Source: Sphingobacteriales bacterium
GTDB lineage: Bacteria > Bacteroidota > Bacteroidia > UKL13-3
Assembly: GCA_021299635.1 (NCBI GenBank)
Contig: JAJTFA010000005.1
Location: 1 to 64,000 of the forward strand
Length of the DNA stretch: 64,000 bases
Direction: 5' to 3'
The translations under genes were made by a program, and so were the position numbers. Positions 17,756 to 27,406 of this stretch are shown here, in pieces (position 1 is the first letter of the stretch; each line of letters begins with the position of its first letter). The notes under the pieces were generated by a model. It was not told the origin of the DNA. It did not search any database and saw only the letters and a program-made list of their open reading frames with translations.

Positions 17756-18955
17756 TTAATCTACATAATCCTTTAGGTAGTTAAAACGCTCTGTTAAGGC
17801 CCCGTTCTGGGTAATGGTAGCATTTTTAATAATATGATCTTTATCTGCAATTAGCAGGTGTGGCAATACATGTCTGATAAGTTGCTCCCCGAATTCTACC
17901 GATGCATCCAAAGGTAACTCGCATGGAAGGTTACCCACAGCCTGCACATCTATGGTATTTGGCAGAAAAGATTGCGTTTCCGATTCAAGAAATTGATTGT
18001 ATCCATAAATCGGATTATCTATGGTGGTGCTTCTCGAGGTGGATGGCAAGGGGCCGGGGATATCACAGGTAATATCGGAAATGATCTTGATGCAAAAATC
18101 TTTGGCTTTCATTTCTTCCTTGGTGAAAAATGGAGGAATACCTTCTTTCCAAAAAACAGCATTAATAAAAATATCAGCTGCTTTGGTGTAGGGTTGAAAA
18201 CTACTTACATAATCTTCCGGGTGCTTATAGAAATCAGATTTATCCCACTCACGCCCATCTCTTCGCTGATAATAATCTTCAGAGCGCAATTGCACATAAA
18301 CCGGATGATCATATTCATTCTCTAAAAACTCCTCCTGAGATACGTGATGTATTTTGAGCTTCTTCATAAACTCAATGGCTCCGTGAGCCACTCGGCCATC
18401 ACCACAAATCACAATTTTCATCGGAGGCAGAGAAATTCCATGATATTGGGCATACATTTCCTGCATATTGCTGCATTCAAAAGCCTGCTTCAAATGATAG
18501 ATGCCGTATTTCTTTCCCCACATTAAAAATGCATAGTGAGCCCCAACAATACCGGCAAATCGACCAAAACCTATAATACGGTTACCTGCATCCCAAAGCA
18601 GGGTTTCATAGTCAATTAAACGTATATTTTTTTTAACAATAGACCTCAACAGTTTTCTATTGTGTGCTTGCTTTTTGATGGTATGCGAAAAAAACAAATA
18701 CGTTTTATCCGCAATTAAATCATCTACCGGTACTTCTTTTACACCTAGCAAAATATCTGCGCCTGATATATCTTCTACTACTTTAATTCCTTTGTTAATG
18801 TATTGCTCATCACTAAAACAGCGTGAAGCAGAGCTTTGTACTAAAATATGGGTGCCAGGAAATTTTTGAATAATCTCCAAACAGTGTTCCGGTGTTAGCG
18901 GTGTGCGCAGGTCAGGCGGATTTTTACCCTCCCTGATGATTCCTATAGTAGCCAT
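17756..18955 (-). CDS. NAD(P)-dependent oxidoreductase, saccharopine/alanine dehydrogenase-like
   Basis: A 399-residue protein of the alanine dehydrogenase/saccharopine dehydrogenase fold. The N-terminal region ([20 protein letters not shown]) is the classical start of this family with the substrate-binding Arg and Lys segment. A Rossmann-like strand-turn [15 protein letters not shown] follows near the middle. C-terminal text includes [17 protein letters not shown], also typical of lysine-forming saccharopine dehydrogenase-like proteins in Bacteroidota. ATG at 18955 was chosen; the longer form needs a TTG three codons upstream. It is divergent from tyrS (64 bp) and lies upstream of DUF6913-dapA, which fits lysine metabolism (inference). 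The exact reaction is open. Confidence 0.82.
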   Translation of the reverse strand: MATIGIIREGKNPPDLRTPLTPEHCLEIIQKFPGTHILVQSSASRCFSDEQYINKGIKVVEDISGADILLGVKEVPVDDLIADKTYLFFSHTIKKQAHNRKLLRSIVKKNIRLIDYETLLWDAGNRIIGFGRFAGIVGAHYAFLMWGKKYGIYHLKQAFECSNMQEMYAQYHGISLPPMKIVICGDGRVAHGAIEFMKKLKIHHVSQEEFLENEYDHPVYVQLRSEDYYQRRDGREWDKSDFYKHPEDYVSSFQPYTKAADIFINAVFWKEGIPPFFTKEEMKAKDFCIKIISDITCDIPGPLPSTSRSTTIDNPIYGYNQFLESETQSFLPNTIDVQAVGNLPCELPLDASVEFGEQLIRHVLPHLLIADKDHIIKNATITQNGALTERFNYLKDYVD

Positions 18956-19019
18956 AGGCTGCAAAGATAAGAGCTACCCATGGTTTTACATTATGGAAAA
19001 ACCTTATTTTCGTGCCCGT

Positions 19020-20312
19020 ATGACCAAAATAAATTTTGCTGAAGAAATGCGCTGGAGAGGCATGCTACATGATATGATGCCCGGAACCGAAGAAGAACTG
19101 AATAAAGGTATGGCACGTGGCTATATCGGCTTTGACCCTACAGCAGATTCTTTGCATGTTGGCCATTTAATGCAGGTAATGACATTAATCCATTTTCAAC
19201 GTGCAGGGCATAAGCCGTTTGCATTGGTTGGTGGTGCTACCGGCATGGTAGGCGACCCTTCAGGAAAAAATGCAGAACGTAATTTGCTGAATGAAGAGGT
19301 ATTACGCCATAATGTAGACTGCATTCATACACAACTTGAGAAATTTTTAGACTTTAATGCAGGCGCCAACAGTGCAGAAATGGTAAACAACTACGACTGG
19401 TTTAAATCATTCGGTTTTCTTGACTTTATAAGAGACGTTGGAAAGCATATCACCGTTAATTACATGATGGCCAAGGATAGTGTGAAGAAAAGGCTGGAAG
19501 GCGAAACAGGCATGAGTTTCACCGAATTTAGCTATCAGCTAGTGCAAGGCTATGATTTTTACTACCTGTGGAAACACCACGGTATTAAAATACAAATGGG
19601 AGGAAGTGATCAGTGGGGAAATATTGTTACCGGAACCGAATTAATCAGAAGAAAAGATAGTGGTGAAGCTTTTGCACTAACAACCAATCTGATTAAAAAA
19701 TCGGATGGTACCAAGTTTGGTAAAACCGAAAGCGGGGCAGTATGGCTGGATCCTAAGAAAACATCTCCATATAAATTCTATCAGTTTTGGCTAAATGCCA
19801 GTGATGAGGATACAAAAAACTGGATTAGGATATTTACCTTAAAGGCAAAAGATGAAATTGAGCTATTAGAAGCAGAACATGCGCAAGCACCGCACCTGCG
19901 CACACTTCAAAAAGGGCTAGCATCAGATATAACAGCAAGGGTGCATGGACAGGCGGAATTGGATAAGGCAATTGAGGCAAGCAATATCCTGTTTGGAAAT
20001 GCTACCGCAGATGCATTTGCGGCATTGGACGAAGAAACCTTCCTCGATATTTTTGATGGTGTACCTCAATTCCAACTATCTAAAACAATACTTGAACAAG
20101 GTGTTGCAGTGATTGACTTGCTGGCCGAACAAACGCAAGTATTCCCTTCCAAAGGCGAAGCACGTAAAATGCTGCAAGGAGGCGGAGTTAGTATTAATAA
20201 AAATAAGGTTGATGATATGAACGCTGTTATTGATGCTTCCATGCTCATTAATAACAAATACCTTATTGCACAAAAAGGCAAAAAAAATTATTACCTCATT
20301 ATTGCAGGCTAA
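19020..20312 (+). CDS. tyrS: Tyrosyl-tRNA synthetase
   Basis: A 430-residue class I aminoacyl-tRNA synthetase that charges tRNA-Tyr. The HIGH-type motif is HVGH (46-49) in [11 protein letters not shown], the KMSKS-type motif is KFGKT (232-236), and the tyrosine pocket segment [12 protein letters not shown] is present. The C-terminal part (about 365-430) is an S4 RNA-binding domain with [16 protein letters not shown] chose ATG at 19020 because family members begin just before the [11 protein letters not shown] helix. A longer frame from 18903 would overlap the divergent gene. Single gene; about 340 bp of apparently empty DNA follows. Confidence 0.97.
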   Translation: MTKINFAEEMRWRGMLHDMMPGTEEELNKGMARGYIGFDPTADSLHVGHLMQVMTLIHFQRAGHKPFALVGGATGMVGDPSGKNAERNLLNEEVLRHNVDCIHTQLEKFLDFNAGANSAEMVNNYDWFKSFGFLDFIRDVGKHITVNYMMAKDSVKKRLEGETGMSFTEFSYQLVQGYDFYYLWKHHGIKIQMGGSDQWGNIVTGTELIRRKDSGEAFALTTNLIKKSDGTKFGKTESGAVWLDPKKTSPYKFYQFWLNASDEDTKNWIRIFTLKAKDEIELLEAEHAQAPHLRTLQKGLASDITARVHGQAELDKAIEASNILFGNATADAFAALDEETFLDIFDGVPQFQLSKTILEQGVAVIDLLAEQTQVFPSKGEARKMLQGGGVSINKNKVDDMNAVIDASMLINNKYLIAQKGKKNYYLIIAG

Positions 20313-20655
20313 ACACAAAACCTGTTTGCGCATAGGCTGCAGGCCTTGCCAATGTATCTTAAATAGATCAATATTATTCCTGACCAATATCAGTTTATGC
20401 CTTCATTTTGCAGGCTAACTTGCGCCTAAATTCTTTTCTATGTATAGAATGAAGGCTTTCCAACACTTATGATGAAAATGTATCCTAGCACAATGAAACG
20501 CGCCTGCAGTCATGCCCAAACAAGGCTTATCAAAAATACATGGTTGCTCTATTTGTTGCTGACGGAATGGAATAAATGTTATGCATAAATTGGATAACAT
20601 AATTTAACTGTACACTTTATCGGGGGCTACATTTCTTTGCATATATTTACATCTA
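20313..20655. other. Intergenic interval, no gene seen
   Basis: About 340 bp between tyrS and the P-type ATPase gene. Short frames on both strands lack composition, starts or motifs of real genes. I see no terminator with a T-tract, tRNA or riboswitch fold. The far end must contain the promoter of the ATPase gene. Confidence 0.5.
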
Positions 20656-23178
20656 TTGATTGATACTGAATTTACATATGGTATAACTGAGGCCCATGCT
20701 GCTGGTTTAATAAAGCAATATGGTTATAATGAGCTGCCGGCTTCAAAGCCTAAAAGTATGATACACATTGCAGCTGAGGTGATGAAAGAACCGATGTTCA
20801 CCTTGCTGCTTGCATGCAGCACCCTTTACATGCTGATTGGCGATTACAATGAAGGAATCATTATATTCTGTTCAGTCTTCGTAATCATATTCATTACATT
20901 TTATCAGCATCGCAAAACTGAAAAATCATTAGAAGCCCTGCGTCAGCTCTCTTCGCCCAGAGCATTAGTGATAAGAGACAGACAGGAAAAACGTGTTGCC
21001 GGCCGAGATGTGGTTCCGGGTGATGTGATAAAACTCCATGAGGGAGATCGGGTACCTGCCGATGCAACCTTACTACACAGCAACAATCTGAGTATTGATG
21101 AATCGCTGCTTACCGGTGAATTTATTCCGGTAAATAAAAGCCATGAAAACTCACTGATAAATATAATATATAGCGGCACCCTTGTGGTAACGGGCAGCTG
21201 CCTGGCACTTGTAACTCATACGGGTTCTCAAACACAATTTGGACAAATTGGCACATCGCTTGAAAGTATTGAAAAATCATCTACCCAGCTTCAGAATGAA
21301 ATGAAGAGGTTAATTCGACATTTATTTTTGGCAAGTTTAGGCATTAGCATTGTAGTTGTAGTATCTTTCTATTTTACGCGCGGAAATTTCCTCGAATCTT
21401 TGCTCAATGGATTAGCCTCGTCTATGGCTTTAATGCCTGAAGAGTTTCCGGTTGTATTAACCATTTTTCTTGCGTTAGGCGCGTGGCGCCTTTCGAAAAG
21501 CAATATTTTAACCAGAAACCCTTCAGCCATTGAAACATTAGGATCTGCTACTGTGCTGTGCAGTGATAAAACAGGAACCATCACACAAAACAAAATGGAA
21601 GTTGCCGCGCTGTATGCCAACCATTCAATTTATGCGAAAGACCATTTTAGCAATTTAAATACAGAAACAAACGAACTTATCAGATGCCTGTTTCATGCAT
21701 CGGCAAAGCAAACCATAGATCCTATGGAAAAAGCCATTAAAAAGCTGGGGGACTCCATAAATACAGAAACCTGCGAATTAATAAAGGAGTTTCCGCTTAG
21801 TAAAGATTTATTGGCTATGACACGCATTGTACGCAGCGATTATAAAAGAACAGTGACTGCCTATGCCAAGGGAGCACCGGAAGTGATTTTTAGTTTATGC
21901 AAACTGGCTGATGTAGAGATACACACGCACATGAAGGTAGTACATGAATTTGCACAGAAAGGCTATCGTGTAATAGCTGCTGCGCAATTCAGTATGCAAG
22001 CAGATTTCATGCCTCAACATCAAACCGATATCCCATTTGTGTTTTCCGGACTTGTAGGATTTGAGGATCCTGTGCGACCGGAAGTCCCTCAGGCTATAAG
22101 GGAATGTTATGATGCAGGAATAAAAGTTATTATGATAACCGGTGATTATCCGGCTACAGCCAAAAGCATTGCGGATGAAATTGGCATACAAAACCATGAG
22201 GAAATTATAACAGGTGCCGAACTCAAGCAGATGAGCACGGAGGAACTTGCCAGGCGTATCAAATACACAAATGTATTTGCCCGTATTGTGCCCGAGCAAA
22301 AATTACAAATTATACGTGCATTAAAAGCCAATGGCGAAACAGTAGCCATGACCGGAGATGGTGTAAACGATGCCCCTGCACTTAAAGCAGCTGATATTGG
22401 TGTGGCCATGGGGCTTAAAGGAACCGATGTAGCTCGCGAAGCCTCGTCACTTGTGTTGCTCGATGATAATTTTGCATCCATTGTGCATGCCATTAGAGCC
22501 GGACGTAAAATTTATGATAACCTGCAAAAAGCAATGTCCTATATCATGGCTATTCATATTCCGATAATTGGTTTGGTATTACTGCCTGCATTTTCTCCTG
22601 CATTGCCAATTATGCTCATGCCACTGCACATTGTTTTTATGGAACTGATTATTGATCCGGTCTGCTCTGTTGCATTCGAATCGGAACAGGAAGAAAAAGC
22701 CGTGATGAACAGACCACCGCGTCAAACAGATGAGCGTTTTTTCGGCTGGAATAAAATTGTGCACAGTCTATTACAGGGCCTACTGCTACTTGCGATTGTG
22801 TTAGGCGTATACTTTATATCCATCGATGAAGGACATAAGCCCGAGGAGGTTAGAGCCATTGCTTTCTCAGCACTTATTACCGGCAATATATTTCTGATAC
22901 TGACTACCCTTTCAAAAACCAGAAGTTTTCTTTCTGTAATTACAGAAAAGAACAAAGCCTTAATTATAATTACAACTTCGGCTATGATTATGCTGCTGTG
23001 CACAATTACGGTGCCTGCCCTGCAAAAGTTATTCAGTTTTCAGTTTCCCGGTTTCAACCACTTTGTCATTTCCATTCTAAGTGCATCTGCGATGCTCATA
23101 CTTTTGGAGGTGATAAAAAAAGTTTATAATAAATCATCAGCTGCAATAAAGGTGGTTAAAACATCCGCAGATTCCTAG
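20656..23178 (+). CDS. Cation-translocating P-type ATPase, Ca2+-type (TTG start)
   Basis: An 840-residue inner-membrane pump of the P2 type. The phosphorylation site Asp304 is in CSDKTGTITQN. The actuator TGES-like loop reads LTGE, the M4 motif is MPEEFPVV, and the hinge is MTGDGVNDAPALK. A YGITEAHAAGLIKQYGYNELP N-terminal cation-ATPase domain and a C-terminal group of membrane helices complete it. The PEEFP form of the M4 motif is seen in bacterial Ca2+-ATPase-like pumps rather than metal CPx pumps; Ca2+ is the likely ion but is not proven. No in-frame ATG exists before residue 38, and a stop lies upstream, so TTG at 20656 is the best start. Stands alone, converging on yraN. Confidence 0.92.
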   Translation: MIDTEFTYGITEAHAAGLIKQYGYNELPASKPKSMIHIAAEVMKEPMFTLLLACSTLYMLIGDYNEGIIIFCSVFVIIFITFYQHRKTEKSLEALRQLSSPRALVIRDRQEKRVAGRDVVPGDVIKLHEGDRVPADATLLHSNNLSIDESLLTGEFIPVNKSHENSLINIIYSGTLVVTGSCLALVTHTGSQTQFGQIGTSLESIEKSSTQLQNEMKRLIRHLFLASLGISIVVVVSFYFTRGNFLESLLNGLASSMALMPEEFPVVLTIFLALGAWRLSKSNILTRNPSAIETLGSATVLCSDKTGTITQNKMEVAALYANHSIYAKDHFSNLNTETNELIRCLFHASAKQTIDPMEKAIKKLGDSINTETCELIKEFPLSKDLLAMTRIVRSDYKRTVTAYAKGAPEVIFSLCKLADVEIHTHMKVVHEFAQKGYRVIAAAQFSMQADFMPQHQTDIPFVFSGLVGFEDPVRPEVPQAIRECYDAGIKVIMITGDYPATAKSIADEIGIQNHEEIITGAELKQMSTEELARRIKYTNVFARIVPEQKLQIIRALKANGETVAMTGDGVNDAPALKAADIGVAMGLKGTDVAREASSLVLLDDNFASIVHAIRAGRKIYDNLQKAMSYIMAIHIPIIGLVLLPAFSPALPIMLMPLHIVFMELIIDPVCSVAFESEQEEKAVMNRPPRQTDERFFGWNKIVHSLLQGLLLLAIVLGVYFISIDEGHKPEEVRAIAFSALITGNIFLILTTLSKTRSFLSVITEKNKALIIITTSAMIMLLCTITVPALQKLFSFQFPGFNHFVISILSASAMLILLEVIKKVYNKSSAAIKVVKTSADS

Positions 23179-23193
23179 CAACAGCATATCTGA

Positions 23194-23574
23194 TCAGATC
23201 ACATCAAAAGGATAAAATGCATCTTCAAAATGCTCAATTTCAAATTTAATTCCTTTTAATACAGCTATTATATCAAAACGGGTTGAACCCCTGTAATCAA
23301 TTTCCTCCAGATAATTCTCAGCAGTAATGCGAATATTTTTTTGTTTGGCTTTACTTACAGCCCTTTCAGGATAAGCGATATCATCGGAGGCGCGGGTTTT
23401 TACTTCAACAAAAATAATTTCTTTATCTGAGCTGCAAATAATATCAATTTCATTTCTTCCATAACGATAATTGCGCTCAAGAATTTTATAGCCCTTTCGC
23501 TGAAGGTAAGCTGCTGCAATATCTTCACCTAATTTACCAAAATGGCTATTACCACCCTTCTTTGCTGAACTCAT
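23194..23574 (-). CDS. YraN family endonuclease-like protein (UPF0102)
   Basis: A 126-residue protein with the restriction-endonuclease-like fold of YraN/UPF0102. Visible core: HFGKLGEDIAAAYLQRKGYKIL, then NEIDIIC with the acidic residues and FVEVKTR with the E-x-K of a PD-(D/E)xK active site. The family is widespread; its cellular job is not settled, though DNA processing is suspected. ATG at 23574 was chosen over TTG at 23595 because it gives the usual short N-terminus and avoids overlap with the small gene upstream. The end converges on the P-type ATPase gene with 15 bp between them. Confidence 0.88.
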   Translation of the reverse strand: MSSAKKGGNSHFGKLGEDIAAAYLQRKGYKILERNYRYGRNEIDIICSSDKEIIFVEVKTRASDDIAYPERAVSKAKQKNIRITAENYLEEIDYRGSTRFDIIAVLKGIKFEIEHFEDAFYPFDVI

Positions 23575-23581
23575 AAATAGA

Positions 23582-23770
23582 TTACTTGTTATCAAGTAAA
23601 ATCATATCACGCATACAACCATTGCAGCTTCCCTTCATTATCCATTTAACCTCGCCCATAGATGACCAATGATGAATGATCTGATAATTTTTAGATTGAT
23701 TTACAAAAGCGGTTTTATATGGCTCAATATATCCAATATAAACGCTATCCATAAATATTTGAATTTCCAT
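23582..23770 (-). CDS. Small hypothetical protein, 62 residues
   Basis: An ATG frame of 62 codons ending seven bases before the yraN start, on the same strand. Translation shows mixed beta-type sequence (VYIGYIEPYKTAF, IHHWSSMGEVKWIM) and three Met-rich turns with two Cys close together (GSCNGCM). No family recognised. Evidence for it being real is the close spacing to yraN and a plausible composition; against it are its small size and lack of a recognisable relative. Confidence 0.4.
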   Translation of the reverse strand: MEIQIFMDSVYIGYIEPYKTAFVNQSKNYQIIHHWSSMGEVKWIMKGSCNGCMRDMILLDNK

Positions 23771-24063
23771 ACTTGTTTTATTTTACAGTTTAACAAAGTA
23801 AGTAATCATGCCGCGAGAATTGACAGGTTGCTCTTTTAGTTTATGCTTTTACTCCGTCTTTACTGCAGATATATTCTTACCTCGTGCTGGCAAATTTTTT
23901 TGAGCTGAAAACAGAACCTGATCTTCACAGATTTTATTTTGTTGAGCCTGCACAGGCAAACAAATTAAAAAAAATTGATACATATTCTTTTAAACTGGAT
24001 CATGATACAAATGTATAAGATAGTTATTCGTAAGCATATCACCTAATTTGGGTAAAATGTCAT

Positions 24064-24348
24064 TTATTGATCTGCTTGCCAAATCTGTACAGAATACTTA
24101 AGCAACTTAGCCACACTAAGCATTTGTAATTTTGTGAGCATAATCTTACGAGGAGCATCTACAGTGTGCATACATAGAAAAAGCTGCTCAGTAATTTCGG
24201 TGTTAGATTTTCCTTTTGCAATCAAACGCCTTATTTCTCTATTAGATAGTTTGTGGTTAAAAGCATCATCAAATGCTTTGCCTTCTGGCGAAGCATCAGT
24301 AAACTGACAGCTCAATTCTTTGCTATGATATTTGCCTACATAATGCAC
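24064..24348 (-). pseudogene. Truncated LuxR/NarL-type helix-turn-helix protein
   Basis: A 94-codon frame with only a GTG start. Residues about 33-90 look like a GerE/LuxR DNA-binding domain: LSNREIRRLIAKGKSNTEI, then a degraded recognition helix (MHTVDAPRKIMLTKLQM) where family members have TVETHRK..LLRKL, and LLKYSVQIW at the end. The receiver domain expected in NarL/FixJ-type regulators is missing, and the key helix carries unusual residues. The stretches on both sides (23771-24063 and 24349-24524) hold no intact gene; on the plus strand at 23824-24018 a 64-codon frame without ATG is open, family unknown. Most likely a remnant of a response regulator; a short stand-alone DNA-binding protein is the alternative. 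Confidence 0.55.
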
Positions 24349-24524
24349 AGTCCTAATAGCATAATATAAACTAACTTATGCATTTAGGCTAGCAGAAAAA
24401 ACAATGAGTATAGGGTGAGCGAAACTTGGTTCATAAACTTTAACCAAGATAGGAGCGATTTTGCTGAATACATAATTAAAATAAACACCCTTATAAAGGT
24501 ATAGCAAAAAAACAGTAAGCTTAC

Positions 24525-24532
24525 TACCTTTG
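24525..24532 (+). promoter_or_regulatory. -7 box of the metacaspase gene
   Basis: TACCTTTG fits TAnnTTTG exactly and sits six bases ahead of the ATG at 24538. No TTG is found 17-23 bases upstream, so the -33 element is weak or absent. If used, the mRNA would be nearly leaderless. Confidence 0.4.
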
Positions 24533-24537
24533 ATTAT

Positions 24538-26463
24538 ATGAATAAAATAGCTGTTACAAAAATAATATTGCTACTAATCCTTTTACCAACTATGGTTAAA
24601 GCTCAACATAAGCATGCCTTACTCATTGCTATTGCTAATTATCCGGATGAAAGCGGATGGGGAGATATAAGCAGTGACAAAGATATTGACCTTATTAAAC
24701 CTGTTTATCTTAAACAGGGCTTTAACGATATGCAAATACTCAGAGATGAAGATGCAAATAAAGACGGGATTATGGATGCTTTTAAAAAACTGCGACAGCG
24801 CTGTAAACCCGGAGACGTTGTGATTATTCATTATTCCGGACATGGCCAGCAAATTGCAGATGATAACGGAGATGAACCGGATGGTTTAGATGAAGCTTTT
24901 GTAGCTTATGGCGCACCGTCTGAATATATGAATGGATATGCCGGTGAAAAACATTTAAGAGATGATGAACTTGGCCATATGCTGGATGAGCTTAGAATGA
25001 AAGTGGGTAAAAATGGCCATATATTGGTATTGGCAGACGCTTGCCATTCAGGAACCATCTCAAGAGGTATGGGTAAAAAAAGAGGAGGAAAAGCCCCATT
25101 GGTTCCACCGGGTTTTGAATCCTTGAAAAAGCAGGAAGATGGGCCAGGTTATGATATTCAGAAAACCAGAGGTTCGTTTGGAGAGTTGGCACCGATAATT
25201 CTTTTTTCTGCTTCGTCTTTTGATGAAGAAAACACGGAAACCTTTGATGATAATGGTGTCGCTGTTGGCTCACTTAGCTATGCTATGGCAAAAGGGCTTA
25301 GCAACTGTAAGACTTCAGAAAGTTACCGCACCCTATTTTCACAAGTATTAAACATCATGAATGAAAAAGTGCCACAACAAACGCCAATGATAGAGGGTGA
25401 CCTGGACATTCAAATCTTTGGTGGCAACATCGTTAGGCAACTTCCTTATTTTGCTGTAAAAGAAATAGAAACCGATAAGATAACTATTCATGCAGGTACT
25501 TTACTTGGAATTACTGAGGGGAGCAAAATGATGATTTGTCCTTCAGGAAGTTTAAGCAGTTGCGATAATGGAACCGGAATAAGTGCTCAGGTGATTAAAG
25601 CAGGTGCCCACACTTCTGTTCTAAAGCCTCAAAAAACGGTAAAAGGAAAAACTAGCGAATACTGGGTTTTTTTAACAGAACCGCACATGGGTTCTGTGTC
25701 TATAAAGTACAAACTTGCTCAAAACAACTCAATCCAACTTAAAACTTGGATTGATGAGGCATCAGCAAATCTCAAAGAAGTAAAGCAGAATCCTGATATC
25801 ATCATCACTGAGCAAAACGGATATTTAAAAATAATACGTGCTGCAGACGGCAGGGTAACTGACTCTCTTGAACAGCAGCGTGCCAGCGCAGATCAGCTTA
25901 AGCAAAAACTAATTAGCTATGCACAATGTAAATACCTCAGAGAATTGAAAGCAGGTAATGCATCCTCACTAAGTCTTGAGTTCCTACCATGCAATGCAGA
26001 AGGAAAAGCAGTTGATGCAAGAATAGAAAATAACATGATGGTTGTAAAACCAGGTGAGTATGCTAAAATCAAAGTGATTAACAAGGGCACTCAACGCTAT
26101 TATTTTAATATCATTGACATACAACCTGATGGTAAAATTAACCCAATTATCCCTGCTGCTCAGGAACTCACTTTAAAACATGCAGAGCAATACTTGATTG
26201 AAGCCGAAAGTGAAAAAGTATTACCCATTACCCTTGAATTTGCACCTCCATTTGGTAAAGAAGTTTTTAAACTATTTGCTTCTGTTGAGCCGTTTAATCT
26301 TACTCCTTATTTTGTTCATGGCGGCATTCAAACGCGAGGAGCAGGTGCCCCGCTTGAAAAAATATTCATTAAAAATAATCTAAATACGCGCGGAGCATCA
26401 GCCTCAAAATCCGGAGATAATGAATTTCAAACAGGAGAGCTGATTTTTAAAATTGATAAATAA
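24538..26463 (+). CDS. Secreted caspase-family (C14, metacaspase-like) protein with DUF4384-like tail
   Basis: A 641-residue exported cysteine-peptidase-like protein. After the signal peptide (ends MVKAQ) comes a caspase p20-type domain: strand HALLIAIANY, catalytic His102 in HYSGHGQQ and catalytic Cys169 in LADACHSGT, with LFSASSFDEEN after it. Both catalytic residues are intact, so activity after basic or acidic residues is possible. A central region of unknown fold (about 300-480) and a C-terminal beta domain (about 500-610) resembling DUF4384, with YYFNIIDIQPDGKINPIIP, follow. In other bacteria such proteins are linked to surface proteolysis, signalling or programmed death; none can be assigned here. 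It stands alone, beside a broken regulator gene, opposite ispE. Confidence 0.87.
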   Translation: MNKIAVTKIILLLILLPTMVKAQHKHALLIAIANYPDESGWGDISSDKDIDLIKPVYLKQGFNDMQILRDEDANKDGIMDAFKKLRQRCKPGDVVIIHYSGHGQQIADDNGDEPDGLDEAFVAYGAPSEYMNGYAGEKHLRDDELGHMLDELRMKVGKNGHILVLADACHSGTISRGMGKKRGGKAPLVPPGFESLKKQEDGPGYDIQKTRGSFGELAPIILFSASSFDEENTETFDDNGVAVGSLSYAMAKGLSNCKTSESYRTLFSQVLNIMNEKVPQQTPMIEGDLDIQIFGGNIVRQLPYFAVKEIETDKITIHAGTLLGITEGSKMMICPSGSLSSCDNGTGISAQVIKAGAHTSVLKPQKTVKGKTSEYWVFLTEPHMGSVSIKYKLAQNNSIQLKTWIDEASANLKEVKQNPDIIITEQNGYLKIIRAADGRVTDSLEQQRASADQLKQKLISYAQCKYLRELKAGNASSLSLEFLPCNAEGKAVDARIENNMMVVKPGEYAKIKVINKGTQRYYFNIIDIQPDGKINPIIPAAQELTLKHAEQYLIEAESEKVLPITLEFAPPFGKEVFKLFASVEPFNLTPYFVHGGIQTRGAGAPLEKIFIKNNLNTRGASASKSGDNEFQTGELIFKIDK

Positions 26464-26525
26464 ATCCCTCCATAAATTCTTTGACATGTGATTCACAAGC
26501 TACGTATGCTTAGTTGTATAATAAT

Positions 26526-27365
26526 TTAAATACCGAGGTATCCTGAATAAACAACCATCCTTAGCAGATTATCTGGCAGTTTAGGCTCAGCGGCATACAA
26601 GCCAAATATAGTTGAACCACTTCCACTCATAGAAGCATAAGTAGCTCCGGTGTTATATAATGCATTTTTAAACTCAGCCAGCTGAGGATACACAGCAAAT
26701 ACCGACTTCTCAAAATCATTAAAGATTGTTTCTTTCCATTGGCTTACCGGTAAATTCAGCAAGTTTTTTAAACTCAGGTTTTCATCGAATACTTCTCTTC
26801 TTCTGACTTGACTATAAGCAATAGCAGTATTAGAATGTACCTCAGGAGCAATTAACACCAAATACCAGCCTTTTAATGAAATAGCATAAGGTTCAAGCTC
26901 ATGCCCTTTTCCATATAAATACGATGGTTTATTATCAATAAAAAACGCACAGTCGCTGCCAAGCTGTTCTGCATATATTTTCAACTGACTTTCAGGTATA
27001 TTTAACAGATATAAATTATTCAATAGAGTTAATGTGAAAGCAGCATCAGCAGATCCGCCTCCTAATCCTGCACCCATCGGTATCGTTTTAAACAAGTAGA
27101 TATCGGTTGGGGCAATATTATAATCGCGCTTCAGGAGTTTAAAAGCTTTTAAAACCAGATTGTCTTGCTCTTGAGTAACTACGGGTAAACCTGCTGCTCT
27201 ATACCTGTATGGCAAAGAGCAATCTGCTACCTGCAATGGCACGGCCTCCAGCATATCGCATAACGGTATGGGATAGAAAACAGTTTCTATATTATGAAAC
27301 CCGTCTTCCCTTTTATTAATAACATGAAGACCAAGATTTATTTTGGCATTCGGGAAACAAATCAT
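26526..27365 (-). CDS. ispE: 4-diphosphocytidyl-2-C-methyl-D-erythritol kinase
   Basis: A 279-residue GHMP kinase that phosphorylates CDP-methylerythritol in the non-mevalonate isoprenoid pathway. The start ICFPNAKINLGLHVINKRED is the family N-terminus with the catalytic Lys and substrate contacts. The ATP-binding loop is PMGAGLGGGSADAA, and the third GHMP motif is MSGSGSTIFGLY. Length is standard. Single gene, divergent from the phosphoesterase gene with 41 bp between the start codons. Presence of ispE means isoprenoids, including quinone side chains, are made by the MEP route. Confidence 0.96.
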   Translation of the reverse strand: MICFPNAKINLGLHVINKREDGFHNIETVFYPIPLCDMLEAVPLQVADCSLPYRYRAAGLPVVTQEQDNLVLKAFKLLKRDYNIAPTDIYLFKTIPMGAGLGGGSADAAFTLTLLNNLYLLNIPESQLKIYAEQLGSDCAFFIDNKPSYLYGKGHELEPYAISLKGWYLVLIAPEVHSNTAIAYSQVRRREVFDENLSLKNLLNLPVSQWKETIFNDFEKSVFAVYPQLAEFKNALYNTGATYASMSGSGSTIFGLYAAEPKLPDNLLRMVVYSGYLGI

Positions 27366-27370
27366 TTAAA

Positions 27371-27378
27371 TACCTTTG
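27371..27378 (+). promoter_or_regulatory. -7 box of the phosphoesterase gene
   Basis: TACCTTTG in the ispE/phosphoesterase divergent region, 28 bases before the ATG at 27407. A TTG at 27343-27345 inside the ispE start region is 25 bases upstream, slightly long for a -33 element. Confidence 0.4.
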
Positions 27379-27406
27379 TTCCGCAAAATGCAACAAAATT
27401 TTAAAA

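Noticed and set aside
23188..23199. 12-bp palindrome ATCTGATCAGAT between the ATPase and yraN stops
   Set aside because: Short, single copy and without flanking repeats; no evidence of an operator.
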